Shown: positions 44,061-54,075, numbered from the stretch's first letter. The stretch is DNA of 64,000 nt from Roseivirga ehrenbergii (GCF_001593005.1 NZ_LQZQ01000005.1:18680-82679), one strand, 5' to 3'. Numbers and translations are program-made. Notes: a model not told the origin generated them from the letters alone.

Positions 44061-45094
44061 TATCTGAATATTCTTCTTTCGTTCAGTGCTTTTTGGAACA
44101 AGGCTGCATTCTTATTATGCTGAACCAATGTTTTGGCGAACCTGTGATACCCAGAAAAATCTTCTTTGGCACACATATAAATATAATCATGCTTTTCGTA
44201 ATTCAATACTGCATCTATAGAGGGGATGGTGGGCAAGTTAATTGGTCCTGGAGGTAAGCCTCTATTTAAATAAGTATTGTATGGGCTTTGAACCCTCTTG
44301 TGCTCATTCAACACCCTTTGGATTGTAAAATCACCTAAGGCATAAACTAAAGTAGGGTCGGCCTGAAGCGCAATATTTCTTTCAAGGCGGTTGAGGTAAA
44401 GCCCTGCAATAGTTGGGCGCTCGTCATTTTTTATACTTTCGGCCTGAACAATAGAGGCTAAAACGGATATCTGAACAGGTGTTAAGTCTAGTGCTTTTGC
44501 TTTTGCCAATCTGTCTGCCGTCCAAAATTTCTTATGTTCTTCGGCCATTTTAGAGAATAATTCCTCAGGCTTAATTGTCCAGTATACCTCATAGGTATTG
44601 GGCAAAAACAAGGTCATTACATTTTCTGTATTAACTCCATATTTTTCCAAGAAGGCATCATCATTTAAAAGTGCTTCGAATTCACTTGGTTGAATACCGG
44701 TGTTGTCGGTGATTTTTTCAGCCAGTTCATTTTTCAGCCTAACATTATTGAAAGTAATTCTAACAGGCATTTGATCGCCTGCTCTGAGCATTCTTACCGC
44801 TTCAAGGTTGGACATACCAGATTTTAAGAAATAAACCCCAGGCTTTACCAAATCTTGGTAACCCATGGTTTTTGATACAAAACTGAATGATATAGGATCA
44901 TTGATGATGTTGGCATCGTAAAACTTGTTTCGTACTTCGTCAAATCCTTCACCATACTCTATTGTAATAGAGGTGTCGGCTTGCTCAATAAGAATATTGG
45001 CACCGTAAAACATTTGGTAGAAATAAAAACTAAAGGAGGTGAGGAGTACTGAAAACACCACCATTGCTAATAGGAAAATCTTTCTTTTCTTCAT
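44060..45094 (-). CDS. mltG: Endolytic transglycosylase MltG
   Basis: A 344-residue single-pass inner-membrane lytic transglycosylase. N-terminal helix 7-25 (FLLAMVVFSVLLTSFSFYF), LysM-like linker (about 40-110), and the YceG domain with the catalytic Glu in ASIVQAESIKND and RPTIAGLYLNRL, PYNTYLNRGLPPGPI and YMCAKEDFSGYHRFAKT. Cleaves nascent peptidoglycan strands. A TATTTTTG promoter-like box is just upstream on the minus strand. Confidence 0.95.
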   Translation of the reverse strand: MKKRKIFLLAMVVFSVLLTSFSFYFYQMFYGANILIEQADTSITIEYGEGFDEVRNKFYDANIINDPISFSFVSKTMGYQDLVKPGVYFLKSGMSNLEAVRMLRAGDQMPVRITFNNVRLKNELAEKITDNTGIQPSEFEALLNDDAFLEKYGVNTENVMTLFLPNTYEVYWTIKPEELFSKMAEEHKKFWTADRLAKAKALDLTPVQISVLASIVQAESIKNDERPTIAGLYLNRLERNIALQADPTLVYALGDFTIQRVLNEHKRVQSPYNTYLNRGLPPGPINLPTIPSIDAVLNYEKHDYIYMCAKEDFSGYHRFAKTLVQHNKNAALFQKALNERRIFR

Positions 45095-45101
45095 TGGGTT
45101 A

Positions 45102-45109
45102 CAAAAATA
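45102..45109 (-). promoter_or_regulatory. Bacteroidota -7 box for the mltG operon
   Basis: The minus strand reads TATTTTTG, a perfect TAnnTTTG, only 7 nt before the mltG ATG, so the transcript would be nearly leaderless. The divergent gene tsaC has an imperfect box TAACTTCG at 45122-45129 in the same 54-nt spacer. Confidence 0.4.
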
Positions 45110-45148
45110 GGGTTTTTGTCATAACTTCGATTCGTTAAATGAAGACTA

Positions 45149-45772
45149 ATGCAAGCCGAATTAATAAGACTTTATCCTGAGAACCCTGAACAGGAAAAAA
45201 TCGATTATATCGTATCGGTTTTGAGAGATGGGGGAGTAATTATTTATCCAACTGATACTGTTTATGGTATTGGTTGCGACTTCTCAAATACCAAAGCCGT
45301 GGAGCGGGTTTGTAAAATCAAAAACGTAAAACCCCAGAACCTTTCATTTATTTGTTACGATTTGAGTGAGATTTCGGAGTATGTTAAGCAATTGAGTACT
45401 CCTGTTTTTAAAATGATGAAGAAGGTACTTCCAGGGCCTTATACCTTTATTTTAAACTCTAACAGTAGTGTGCCGAAAATCTTGAATGCCAAGAAGAAAA
45501 CGGTGGGGATTAGAGTGCCTAACAACAGCATTCCACGCCTTTTAGTAAAAGAACTAGGGCGGCCAATTATTACTTCTTCTATTCAGGGCGAAGACGATGT
45601 GATTGAATATTCAACCGATCCGAGTTTGATTTTCGAGAAGTACGAAAACCTTGTTGATATTGTAATTGATGGAGGGTATGGGGGTAATGTACCTTCAACC
45701 GTTATAGATTGTTCTAACGATCAGTTCGAAATCATTAGGGAAGGTTTGGGAGAGACTGAAGGATTGTTTTGA
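45149..45772 (+). CDS. tsaC: L-threonylcarbamoyladenylate synthase
   Basis: A 207-residue YrdC/Sua5-type enzyme (no C-terminal Sua5 domain). GGVIIYPTDTVYGIGCDF, VCKIKNVKPQNLSFICYD, PGPYTFILNSN and VGIRVPNNSIPRLLVKELG are the active-site segments. It makes threonylcarbamoyl-AMP for tRNA t6A37. ATG at 45149 gives the standard N-terminus. Its TGA overlaps the wbqC ATG by 1 nt. Confidence 0.92.
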   Translation: MQAELIRLYPENPEQEKIDYIVSVLRDGGVIIYPTDTVYGIGCDFSNTKAVERVCKIKNVKPQNLSFICYDLSEISEYVKQLSTPVFKMMKKVLPGPYTFILNSNSSVPKILNAKKKTVGIRVPNNSIPRLLVKELGRPIITSSIQGEDDVIEYSTDPSLIFEKYENLVDIVIDGGYGGNVPSTVIDCSNDQFEIIREGLGETEGLF

Positions 45773-46410
45773 TGCAGAGCATTCTCATAGAACTTCATTA
45801 TTTGCCATCTATCGCTTACTTTTCTGCGCTTTATAAAGCAGATGAAATCTACATTGCAAGCCAAGGGCGGTTTGAAAAAAGAACTTATTTAAACCGAAGT
45901 ACAATTTTAACCGCGAATGGTCCGCTTGACTTATCAGTGCCCGTGTTTGGTGCGAATAAGAGAATCCCAATTCAGGAAGTTAAAATTGACTATCACGAAA
46001 AATGGGTGAATAATCATTGGCGTGCCATTCAGTCTGCCTATGGTAAATCTCCTTTCTTTGATTTCTATTCAGAAGAAATAAAGGATATACTGTATTCAAG
46101 CCCAAGTCATTTATTTGCCCTTAACAAGTCATTACTGACAATGTGTCTCAAGTTTCTGCAAATTGACACGCCTGTATTTTGGCAAGAAAACCTTGAAGAA
46201 ATTGCCAAACCCGATTTAATGGATATGAGGGGTGATATTCACCCTAGAAAGCCAATCTCGGAACTGTTTTGGTTCGACCCAAAACCTTACCAACAGATAT
46301 TTGGCAGTAACTTTGTTTCAAACCTTAACATCTTAGATCTTTTGTTTTGTACAGGCCCAGAAGCCTTAGAGGTTTTAAGGAGGTCAGTTGTTAGTTCATT
46401 GAACAAATAA
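45772..46410 (+). CDS. WbqC-family protein
   Basis: A 212-residue WbqC-like protein. The start ILIELHYLPSIAYFSALYKA and LDLSVPVFGANKRIPIQEVK with HEKWVNNHWRAIQSAYGKSP are the family's conserved blocks. Members occur next to glycan or amino-sugar genes and are thought to be transferases, possibly amide-forming; substrate is unknown. ATG at 45772 (TGATG junction) is preferred to the TTG at 45769. Coupled to tsaC. Confidence 0.85.
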   Translation: MQSILIELHYLPSIAYFSALYKADEIYIASQGRFEKRTYLNRSTILTANGPLDLSVPVFGANKRIPIQEVKIDYHEKWVNNHWRAIQSAYGKSPFFDFYSEEIKDILYSSPSHLFALNKSLLTMCLKFLQIDTPVFWQENLEEIAKPDLMDMRGDIHPRKPISELFWFDPKPYQQIFGSNFVSNLNILDLLFCTGPEALEVLRRSVVSSLNK

Positions 46411-46503
46411 TCTTTTGATTACGTTTTGTGTTAGATCGTAAATAGAAAATACTATATTGATCTATCCTATAATAATTAGAACAAGCCATTCAGAAAGGAA
46501 TAA

Positions 46504-49062
46504 ATGGAAGCTAAATTTTCGAATAGAGTAAAAGAAGTCATTTCGCTGAGCCGTGAGGAGGCGCTTCGTTTGGGTCACGATTATATTGGCACGGAGCACC
46601 TTTTGCTAGGAATGATCAGAGAAGGAGAAGGCATCGCTGTGAGTATCTTAAAAAAACTTGGTACTTCACTAGAAGAATTGCGAGAATCGGTAGAGCGTGC
46701 CACCAAAGGTACGGCCAATCATAATGTCAAAAATTTGGCAAATATTCCGCTTACCCGTCAATCAGAAAAAGTACTTAAAATCACTTATTTAGAAGCAAAA
46801 ATCTTTAAGAGCCAATTGATTGGTACTGAGCATTTGTTGCTTTCTATTTTAAGAGACGAAGACAATATTGCCACTCAGATTTTAGAAAAATTTGATGTGA
46901 ACTACGAGGTCGTAAAGGAAATGCTGGAATACCAGACAGACAATGAAACACCATTGGCATCATCTGATACGGATGATTCTGATGACGATTCTTCAAAAAT
47001 GTTTGGAGGCGGATCGGGAGCTTCTTCCGATAAACCAGGTCAAAAAGGCACTGAAAAATCGCGTACGCCTGTGCTCGATAACTTTGGTCGCGACCTGACC
47101 AAATATGCGGAAGAAGATAAGCTCGACCCGATTGTGGGGAGAGAGAAAGAAATTGAGCGTGTAGCTCAAATCTTAAGTAGAAGAAAAAAGAACAATCCGA
47201 TTCTTATTGGAGAGCCAGGCGTGGGTAAATCAGCCATTGCCGAAGGTTTGGCTTTAAGAATTATTCAGAAGAAGGTGTCGAGAATACTGTTCAATAAAAG
47301 AGTAGTAACGCTCGATTTGGCATCTCTTGTAGCTGGAACTAAATACAGAGGTCAGTTTGAAGAGCGAATGAAAGCTGTGATGAACGAGCTTGAAAAGTCG
47401 CCTGAAGTGATTCTCTTTATTGATGAGTTACATACGATTGTGGGAGCAGGCGGAGCCTCAGGTTCGCTAGATGCTTCTAACATGTTTAAGCCAGCGTTGG
47501 CTCGTGGTGAAATTCAATGCATTGGAGCGACAACTTTGGATGAGTATCGTCAATATATCGAGAAGGATGGTGCGCTAGCAAGACGTTTTCAGCAAGTAAT
47601 GGTTGATCCAACTACAGTTGAGGAAACCGCTATGATTCTTGAAAATATCAAAGAAAAGTATGAAGAGCACCACCATGTAAATTATACTCCAGAGGCTATT
47701 AAGGCTTGTGTGGCGCTTTCTGATCGCTATATTTCTGATCGTTTTCTGCCAGATAAGGCCATAGACGTTTTAGATGAAGCGGGTGCAAGAGTACACATCA
47801 ACAATATCCATGTGCCAGATGACATTGTTAGCTTAGAGGCTGCCATTGAGGATATTAAGAAAGAAAAAAATCGAGTAGTTAAAAGTCAGAAATACGAAGA
47901 GGCTGCTCAATTAAGAGATAAAGAAAAGAAACTCATTGACCAGCTTGATAGAGCGAAGGCCAAATGGGAAGATGAAAGTAAAGCGAAGCGCTACACCGTT
48001 GATGAAGAAAATGTAGCCGAAGTTATCGCTATGATGACGGGAATTCCTACAAAACGAATTGCACAAAAAGAGCAATCCAAACTGGTCGGAATGGGCGAAC
48101 AACTTAAGAAACGCGTGATTGGTCAGGATGAGGCAATTGCTAAATTGACTAAAGCGATTCAGCGTACCAGAGTTGGTCTAAAAGACCCAGGAAAGCCAAT
48201 AGGAACCTTTGTTTTCTTAGGTCCTACTGGAGTTGGTAAAACAGAGCTAGCTAAGGAGCTTTCAACCTATTTATTCGACAAAGAGGATTCTTTGGTAAGA
48301 ATAGACATGAGTGAGTACATGGAGAAATTCTCGGTATCTCGCTTGGTAGGAGCGCCTCCGGGCTATGTGGGTTACGAAGAGGGAGGTCAGCTTACTGAGA
48401 AAGTAAGAAGAAAGCCTTATTCTGTGGTGTTGCTTGATGAAATCGAAAAAGCACACCCAGACGTTTTTAATATTCTATTGCAGGTATTGGATGACGGTAT
48501 CCTTACAGATGGCTTAGGCCGAAGAGTGGATTTCAGAAATACCATCATTATTATGACTTCGAATATCGGGGTACGTGACTTGAAGGATTTCGGTTCTGGA
48601 ATTGGTTTTAGCACTCAGTCGAGAAAGGAAAACGAGGATGCTGTAATGAAAGATACCATTCAACGTGCGTTGAAAAAGACTTTCAGCCCTGAGTTTTTAA
48701 ACCGTTTGGATGATGTGATTATTTTCAATTCTTTGGGAAGAGAAGATATTCACAAAATCATCGACATCACACTGACTAAGTTGTTTGCTCGTGTTGAAGA
48801 CATGGGCTACAAAATTGAATTGACCGAAAAAGCCAAGGACTTCTTGGCCGATAAAGGTTTTGATCCTCAGTTTGGTGCCAGACCTTTGAACAGGGCTATT
48901 CAGAAATATTTGGAAGATCAAATTGCTGAAGAGATTTTGAAAGGAAGCGTAAATGAAGGCGATACCCTTATTGCTGATTACAGCGGAGAAGGTGAGGCCT
49001 TAACGTTGAAAACAAAGAAGAAAAAAGCGAGTAAAAAGAAAGAAGAAGGGCCTAAAGAATAA
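46504..49062 (+). CDS. clpC: ATP-dependent Clp protease ATP-binding subunit ClpC
   Basis: An 852-residue HSP100 unfoldase. Two Clp N-repeats (about 1-145), first AAA+ domain with GEPGVGKSA and [11 protein letters not shown], a UVR/M-domain stretch ([17 protein letters not shown]) and a second AAA+ domain with [16 protein letters not shown] and [12 protein letters not shown]. The C-terminal AAA+ lid and basic tail ([12 protein letters not shown]) complete it. It delivers substrates to ClpP. Strong terminator follows. A full-length, typical gene. Confidence 0.96.
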   Translation: MEAKFSNRVKEVISLSREEALRLGHDYIGTEHLLLGMIREGEGIAVSILKKLGTSLEELRESVERATKGTANHNVKNLANIPLTRQSEKVLKITYLEAKIFKSQLIGTEHLLLSILRDEDNIATQILEKFDVNYEVVKEMLEYQTDNETPLASSDTDDSDDDSSKMFGGGSGASSDKPGQKGTEKSRTPVLDNFGRDLTKYAEEDKLDPIVGREKEIERVAQILSRRKKNNPILIGEPGVGKSAIAEGLALRIIQKKVSRILFNKRVVTLDLASLVAGTKYRGQFEERMKAVMNELEKSPEVILFIDELHTIVGAGGASGSLDASNMFKPALARGEIQCIGATTLDEYRQYIEKDGALARRFQQVMVDPTTVEETAMILENIKEKYEEHHHVNYTPEAIKACVALSDRYISDRFLPDKAIDVLDEAGARVHINNIHVPDDIVSLEAAIEDIKKEKNRVVKSQKYEEAAQLRDKEKKLIDQLDRAKAKWEDESKAKRYTVDEENVAEVIAMMTGIPTKRIAQKEQSKLVGMGEQLKKRVIGQDEAIAKLTKAIQRTRVGLKDPGKPIGTFVFLGPTGVGKTELAKELSTYLFDKEDSLVRIDMSEYMEKFSVSRLVGAPPGYVGYEEGGQLTEKVRRKPYSVVLLDEIEKAHPDVFNILLQVLDDGILTDGLGRRVDFRNTIIIMTSNIGVRDLKDFGSGIGFSTQSRKENEDAVMKDTIQRALKKTFSPEFLNRLDDVIIFNSLGREDIHKIIDITLTKLFARVEDMGYKIELTEKAKDFLADKGFDPQFGARPLNRAIQKYLEDQIAEEILKGSVNEGDTLIADYSGEGEALTLKTKKKKASKKKEEGPKE

Positions 49063-49087
49063 ATAGGTATACTGCGCTAAACATATT

Positions 49088-49119
49088 AAAACCCCGGCCT
49101 TTGGTTGGGGTTTTCTTTT
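49088..49119 (+). terminator. Intrinsic terminator after clpC
   Basis: AAAACCCC (49088-49095) pairs with GGGGTTTT (49107-49114) across an 11-nt loop, followed by CTTTT. Lies 26 nt after the clpC stop. Confidence 0.8.
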
Positions 49120-49273
49120 GTTCGTGTTGGGGTGAAAAAAGAAAAGGAGCCCCGTATGAACTCCTTATCAACCAAAACATATTTGTATCAAATCATTTTT
49201 ACGAAGGGATTTGAAAACTTCATTTCTTTAACGAACCCTAAATGCTCTAACGTATTTAAAAAGTTCGATAATT

Positions 49274-49813
49274 TTAACGACCACCTTTCTCTCTCGGAGG
49301 AGGTCTGTTTCCTGCCGGGCCACCTTCTGGAGGAGGTCTTACACCCTGAGGCCCATTACCGTTTGGCTCTACTCTAAGTACTTCGGATATAATTTTATCG
49401 AAGGTTTTTTGTTGCTCAGTTGTGCATATTGCTCTAATTGAAGCAAAGTGTTCAAAAGTAGAAATTTCAATTTTAGATTGAATATCACCCATTTTACCAG
49501 CTAATACTCTGGCCTTCTCTTGCGGATTTTCTGTATTTAAAAGACCATGAAGTTGTCTTCTAGTTTCATTGAATTCTCTTTGATATTGGTTGACCTGCCT
49601 AAAGTGAGCTGCCTTAAGAGTTTCTAACTGATCAACTTGATCGGGTGAAAGGTTTAGGCGTTCTTCTAAAAGTCTTCCTTTGCCTTCTGGGCCGTTATTC
49701 AAACGGTTATTCTCAAGTCGGCCGAGCCATAAGAAAACCAAGAGGGCAGCATTGAAAATTACCAGAACTATGACTGCACCACCTAATAGTTTATTGCGTC
49801 TAATAAAGTCCAT
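49274..49813 (-). CDS. Spy/CpxP-like periplasmic protein
   Basis: A 179-residue protein with one N-terminal helix (9-30, LGGAVIVLVIFNAALLVFLW) and a helical Spy-like core: LEERLNLSPDQVDQLETLK and AAHFRQVNQYQREFNE. The C-terminus is a low-complexity Pro/Gly/Arg run (GVRPPPEGGPAGNRPPPREK). Spy/CpxP proteins act as periplasmic chaperones or metal sensors in ECF regulons. It is 1 nt after the antisigma-like gene. Confidence 0.72.
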   Translation of the reverse strand: MDFIRRNKLLGGAVIVLVIFNAALLVFLWLGRLENNRLNNGPEGKGRLLEERLNLSPDQVDQLETLKAAHFRQVNQYQREFNETRRQLHGLLNTENPQEKARVLAGKMGDIQSKIEISTFEHFASIRAICTTEQQKTFDKIISEVLRVEPNGNGPQGVRPPPEGGPAGNRPPPREKGGR

Positions 49814-49814
49814 C

Positions 49815-50153
49815 TTAGTAATCGTTTAGGTAATCGTAAACATTTGGGTTCGAGAAATACTCCTCAGAAAACTCGTCAAGAGCAGATGTTGCTGTAGAGT
49901 CTGTGTTTTGACTTCCAGAAAGAAAAACAATACTGGTAAGGTTGAATACAAAGAAAACTGCCAGCATGGCCAAGCTTAATTTTAAGTTGGCTAAAATAGA
50001 GAACTTCCCGTATGATGGCGCCATCTGATTTTCCATTTTCGCTTGTAGGCGTGTATAGAAATAGGGCTTCACTTCAGCCGACTCAATGCCTTCGATACTA
50101 TTGAGGGCTTGATTGATTTTGGTCTCTATGTTGTTTTCGTTTTTCATGCTCAT
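49815..50153 (-). CDS. Putative anti-sigma-type single-pass membrane protein
   Basis: A 112-residue protein with one membrane helix (about 54-76, KLSLAMLAVFFVFNLTSIVFL), an acidic C-terminal tail (DEFSEEYFSNPNVYDYLND) and an N-terminal cytoplasmic helix-rich part (QALNSIEGIESAEVKPYFYT). It follows the ECF sigma gene by 33 nt, which is the usual place for an anti-sigma factor. No zinc-binding HxxxCxxC motif is seen. Assignment rests on position and topology. Confidence 0.5.
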   Translation of the reverse strand: MSMKNENNIETKINQALNSIEGIESAEVKPYFYTRLQAKMENQMAPSYGKFSILANLKLSLAMLAVFFVFNLTSIVFLSGSQNTDSTATSALDEFSEEYFSNPNVYDYLNDY

Positions 50154-50186
50154 TCTATTCGATGCTCTTCTCCAAAAATACTTGTG

Positions 50187-50768
50187 CTAATCCCTAAAAT
50201 TTTTTTCATAGTAACTCTTTAAAGTCTTTTGCAAATTCTTTTTGCTCCTAAACATGAGCGATTCCACTGACGAAACACTTGTTTCCATAATTTCAGAAAT
50301 TTGCTGATAGGCCAGACCTTCAATTTTATGTAAGGTAAAAGCTACCTTTTGGGTTTCTGGTAATTGTGCAATGGCCTGAAAAAGTGCTTCCGCATTTTCC
50401 TTTTGTTCCATTTCAATTCCAGGGTGTACAAAATGTGCTTGCTTTAGGCTGTCACTTTTTTCATCGCTTCCTGCCAAAGATTGAAGAAAGGCAAAACGCT
50501 TTTGGCGCTTGTTTTTTCTGATCAGCTCCAATGATTTAGTGGTGGCGATTCTGTAAAGCCAAGTCGATAATTTGGAGTCGCCACGGAAAGCACCGATGGA
50601 ACGGTGGACCTCAATAAATACGTCTTGCGCAGTTTCTTCTGCATCCGACTCGTTTTGCAGTAATCCAAGGCATGTATTATATACACGATTTTGATGGGTT
50701 TCCACCAAGTCGCGAAAAGCACTTTCTGAGCCTTCTTTTAATGCTAATATGAGTTGATCTTCTGACAA
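50187..50768 (-). CDS. ECF-type RNA polymerase sigma factor
   Basis: A 193-residue sigma-70 family protein. Region 2 is TCLGLLQNESDAEETAQDVFIE (in parts: LQNESDAEETAQDVFIE) with TWLYRIATTKSLE; region 4 helix-turn-helix is LAYQQISEIMETSVSSVESL near the C-terminus. It has a long acidic linker between them. Belongs to the ECF group; target unknown but likely the two flanking Spy-like genes. First of the three-gene minus-strand unit. Confidence 0.93.
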   Translation of the reverse strand: MSEDQLILALKEGSESAFRDLVETHQNRVYNTCLGLLQNESDAEETAQDVFIEVHRSIGAFRGDSKLSTWLYRIATTKSLELIRKNKRQKRFAFLQSLAGSDEKSDSLKQAHFVHPGIEMEQKENAEALFQAIAQLPETQKVAFTLHKIEGLAYQQISEIMETSVSSVESLMFRSKKNLQKTLKSYYEKNFRD

Positions 50769-50842
50769 GTAATGGTTGATGTAATTTGGTTTAGGTAGAT
50801 TTTACTCCACCCAAACCTATGTTAAAACTAAGCTACCGATTT

Positions 50843-51337
50843 TTATTTTCTTCTTGGCCCATTTTGTTTAGGTCCTTTTTGCTGATGTTGGTTAAAGAAC
50901 ACCAACTGCTCTTCTGTTAGAATACTTTTGACTTTCTGTTGACCAGCTACTTTTAATTTCGCCAAATCAGCTTTCAGATCTCCAATTTCTTCGATCACTT
51001 TGTTCACCGCTTTTTCATCATACTTTTCTGCAGAAGTGAGGGTGTTTAGTCGAGCTTCTTTTTCAGCTACTAAATTTTCAATGGGCTGCGCTTTTTTCAT
51101 TTCTTCTAAACGAAACTCCTTCAGCTGATTTTCTTGAGCGTCAGTCAGGTTTGGAATTTTTGGCCCCCTTTGCTCTGGCCTCATTTGGTCAGACTTTTTG
51201 CCTCTATTCATTTCCATCGGGTGGTCCGACTGCGGTTTTTGCTCTCCTCTAAATCCTTGTGCATTTACATTTAAACTAGAAGCTAATAATATTGCTAATC
51301 CTAGTGTTCCTAACCATTTCATTTTTGACTTTTTCAT
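50843..51337 (-). CDS. Spy/CpxP-like secreted protein (second copy)
   Basis: A 164-residue exported protein with a cleavable signal peptide (WLGTLGLAILLASSLNVNAQ). The mature part is charged: PQSDHPMEMNRGKKSDQMRP, IPNLTDAQENQLKEF and LAKLKVAGQQKVKSILTEEQ, matching the helix-loop-helix of Spy/CpxP or LTxxQ proteins. It ends with a Gln/Pro/Arg-rich tail (HQQKGPKQNGPRRK). It lies 74 nt before the sigma gene in the same orientation, with a 245-nt upstream gap to the next gene in which I see no feature. Confidence 0.72.
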   Translation of the reverse strand: MKKSKMKWLGTLGLAILLASSLNVNAQGFRGEQKPQSDHPMEMNRGKKSDQMRPEQRGPKIPNLTDAQENQLKEFRLEEMKKAQPIENLVAEKEARLNTLTSAEKYDEKAVNKVIEEIGDLKADLAKLKVAGQQKVKSILTEEQLVFFNQHQQKGPKQNGPRRK

Positions 51338-51582
51338 AATTTTTGAGTTTTAATTTCTTATTCGTTTGTAAGCTTAGATGTAGACTTAGAGAATTTACTT
51401 GCGGTGTTAATATGTTAAGGAGTGTTAAAAAATGGAGATGTTTAAATGTGACTTTGGAGTGAAATGGCTGTCATAGATAAAATGATTTGCCATAAGACTG
51501 AAGGGCTTTTTTAAGTGGAAATATTCTTACAATCAATCATTTTTTATTTGAACATTGCAGGCATTTACTATCTTAAAGAGAT

Positions 51583-53109
51583 ATGAGGGAAATACAGAAA
51601 ATTGAACTGAGGCAACTTGAAATTAGTGACTTCAAAAACTTAACCGAATCTATGAAAGCGGCCTACGAAAATTGGTCGGGAGGCTGGTGGGACGAACACC
51701 ATATTCAGAAACTCATAGATATTTTTCCTGAAGGTCAGTTGGTGATTGTGGCTGATGATGAAATAGCAGGTTGCGCCCTGAGCTTAATTGTAGACTACGA
51801 TAAATTTGGCGATAATCACACTTATGCAAAAATAACTGGCAACTATACTTTTTCTACCCACGACCCTAATGGCGATGTAATTTATGGTATCGAGGTGTTT
51901 ATAAAGCCAGATTTTAGGGGCTTGCGCTTGGGTCGAAGACTTTATGACGCCCGTAAGGAACTTTGCGAAAACTTGAACCTAGAGGCGGTTGTTTTCGGTG
52001 GTCGAATTCCGAATTATCATAAATACTCAAATGAGCTTACCCCAAGGCAGTACATAGATAAAGTAAAGCTAAAGGAACTATATGATCCAACCCTGACCTT
52101 CCAGTTGAGCAATGATTTTCACGTAAACAAGGTGATTAAAGGCTACATGCCGGGTGATGACGAGTCAGAGGATTATGCAGTACTTTTAGAGTGGAACAAT
52201 ATCTATTATGTTGAGCAAGAGCCACAACTTAGTGATCAGAAGACAGTAGTTCGCTTAGGGTTAATTCAATGGCAAATGCGCCCCTACAATGGAATTGATG
52301 AGCTTTTCGAGCAAATTGAATTCTTTGTCGATGCCGTTTCGGGTTACAAAAGTGATTTCGCTTTATTTCCGGAATTCTTCAATGCCCCTTTAATGGCAAA
52401 GTACAATCACCTTTCTGAGGCCGAAGCCATTCGCAAGCTAGCAGAGTTTACCGATGAAATTAGAGAGCGTTTCTCCAAATTGGCGATTAGCTACAATGTA
52501 AACATCATTACAGGCAGTATGCCTAAAATGGATGGCCCTAAACTATATAATGTGGGCTTTTTGTGCCGAAGAGATGGCACTTTTGAAGAGTACACCAAAA
52601 TGCATGTGACTCCAGATGAGGCCAAGTATTGGGGCTTAACGGGCGGAGATACCATTAAAGTTTATGAAACTGATTGTGGCCCAATCGGTGTGTTGATTTG
52701 TTATGACGTGGAATTTCCTGAGCTGCCAAGAATTTTGGCTAATGATGGCATGAATATTCTGTTCGTTCCGTTCCTGACTGATACTCAAAACGGTTACTCG
52801 CGAGTTCGCTATTGCGCTAGAGCAAGGGCAATTGAAAACGAATGTTACGTGGCCATTGCGGGTTCGGTTGGTAACCTTCCTAAGGTTGAAAATATGGACA
52901 TTCAGTTTGCGCAGTCTGTGGTTTTTACCCCTTGCGATTTTGCTTTCCCAACCACAGGAATTAAAGCCGAGGCCACGCCAAATACAGAAATGATTTTGGT
53001 GGCCGATGTAGATTTAGACTTGCTCTGGACGCTACATAACAAGGGTGCAGTTCGTAACCTGAAAGATAGAAGAACAGATGTTTATGATATTAGACTGAAA
53101 AAGAAATAA
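51583..53109 (+). CDS. GNAT acetyltransferase / carbon-nitrogen hydrolase fusion
   Basis: A 508-residue two-domain enzyme. The N-terminal 210 residues carry a GNAT domain (GIEVFIKPDFRGLRLGRRLYDA). Residues 220-500 are nitrilase-superfamily: Glu in LFPEFFNAPLM, Lys in EYTKMHVTPDEA, and Cys in VLICYDVEFPEL, the E-K-C triad. Hydrolyses or condenses an amide or nitrile bond of unknown substrate. Bacteroidota carry this fusion widely. The following gene 3 nt downstream encodes an aspartoacylase-like peptidase, so the two likely share a pathway. Confidence 0.88.
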   Translation: MREIQKIELRQLEISDFKNLTESMKAAYENWSGGWWDEHHIQKLIDIFPEGQLVIVADDEIAGCALSLIVDYDKFGDNHTYAKITGNYTFSTHDPNGDVIYGIEVFIKPDFRGLRLGRRLYDARKELCENLNLEAVVFGGRIPNYHKYSNELTPRQYIDKVKLKELYDPTLTFQLSNDFHVNKVIKGYMPGDDESEDYAVLLEWNNIYYVEQEPQLSDQKTVVRLGLIQWQMRPYNGIDELFEQIEFFVDAVSGYKSDFALFPEFFNAPLMAKYNHLSEAEAIRKLAEFTDEIRERFSKLAISYNVNIITGSMPKMDGPKLYNVGFLCRRDGTFEEYTKMHVTPDEAKYWGLTGGDTIKVYETDCGPIGVLICYDVEFPELPRILANDGMNILFVPFLTDTQNGYSRVRYCARARAIENECYVAIAGSVGNLPKVENMDIQFAQSVVFTPCDFAFPTTGIKAEATPNTEMILVADVDLDLLWTLHNKGAVRNLKDRRTDVYDIRLKKK

Positions 53110-53112
53110 GTA

Positions 53113-54060
53113 TTGAGAGCACCATTAATAATCGGAGGCAAGCAAATATTGCCAGGTCAGGAGACCAAAATCAATATTAATATTGCGCGGCTCCCTTCGC
53201 ATTCACCAATTGATTTACACATTACTGTGGCCCGTTCAGAAATTGACGGGCCTACTTTGCTCCTCAGTGGAGGCATGCACGGTGATGAAATTAACGGTAC
53301 CGAAATTGTCCGCAGAATAATTGAAAAAGACCAGCACATACCTAGGGTAGGAACTGTCATTTGTATTCCCATCATTAATATGTTTGGCTTTATTCACTTT
53401 AGCCGCTATGTGCCCGATGGCAAAGATGTGAACCGGTCATTTCCGGGAAATAAAAATGGTTCTTTGGCCGCTAGGGTAGCTCATTATCTCACTACAGATA
53501 TAATTCCTAAAATAGATATGGGTTTGGACTTCCATACAGGAGGGGCCGACCGCACGAATTATCCGCAAATACGCTGCGCACTGAAGGAACCTAAAAATCA
53601 AAAGATCGCTGAAATTTTTCAACCTTCGTTTATTTTAAACAGTCCGTTTAGGCCTAAGTCTATGCGCCAAACTGCGGCTAAAATGGGCAAGCAAATATTG
53701 GTGTATGAAGGGGGTGAATCGGCTCGTTTTGATGAATTTGCAATTCAACAAGGCATAAACGGGGCGTTAAGGGTAATGAAACATTTAGGTATGCGCGAAC
53801 GCGCGCCAGAAGCACCACATGTGACCAAAACTATCAATAACTCATCGTGGATTAGGGCGAAAACCTCAGGTGTTTTCTTAACAATGGTTCCGTATGGTTC
53901 CGAAGTAGAGAAAAACCAGCTTATCGGTCATATCAGTGACCCTTTTGGGGGTTCGAAAATCAAAATTAAAAGCCCTGTTTCTGGTTATGTGATAGGTTTG
54001 AATAACAATCCAATTGTTCACCAAGGAGATGCCCTGATGCACATAGGGGTAAGAAAGTAA
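53113..54060 (+). CDS. Succinylglutamate desuccinylase/aspartoacylase-family protein
   Basis: A 315-residue M14-type zinc enzyme. Zinc ligands are in SGGMHGDEINGTE (His and Glu) and LDFHTGGADRTN (His); KDVNRSFPGNKNG and VYEGGESARF are the family motifs for substrate binding and catalysis. The C-terminal 90 residues are a beta-barrel lipoyl-like extension typical of the family (PVSGYVIGLNNNPIVHQGD). TTG start at 53113, 3 nt after the previous stop. Substrate is an N-acyl amino acid or glycan amide by analogy. Confidence 0.87.
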   Translation: MRAPLIIGGKQILPGQETKININIARLPSHSPIDLHITVARSEIDGPTLLLSGGMHGDEINGTEIVRRIIEKDQHIPRVGTVICIPIINMFGFIHFSRYVPDGKDVNRSFPGNKNGSLAARVAHYLTTDIIPKIDMGLDFHTGGADRTNYPQIRCALKEPKNQKIAEIFQPSFILNSPFRPKSMRQTAAKMGKQILVYEGGESARFDEFAIQQGINGALRVMKHLGMRERAPEAPHVTKTINNSSWIRAKTSGVFLTMVPYGSEVEKNQLIGHISDPFGGSKIKIKSPVSGYVIGLNNNPIVHQGDALMHIGVRK

Positions 54061-54075
54061 AAGAGAAAAATCAGC

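Noticed and set aside
49105..49377. Apparent 90-codon plus-strand ORF after clpC
   Set aside because: It begins inside the clpC terminator and is antisense to the 3' end of the Spy-like gene; no family features.
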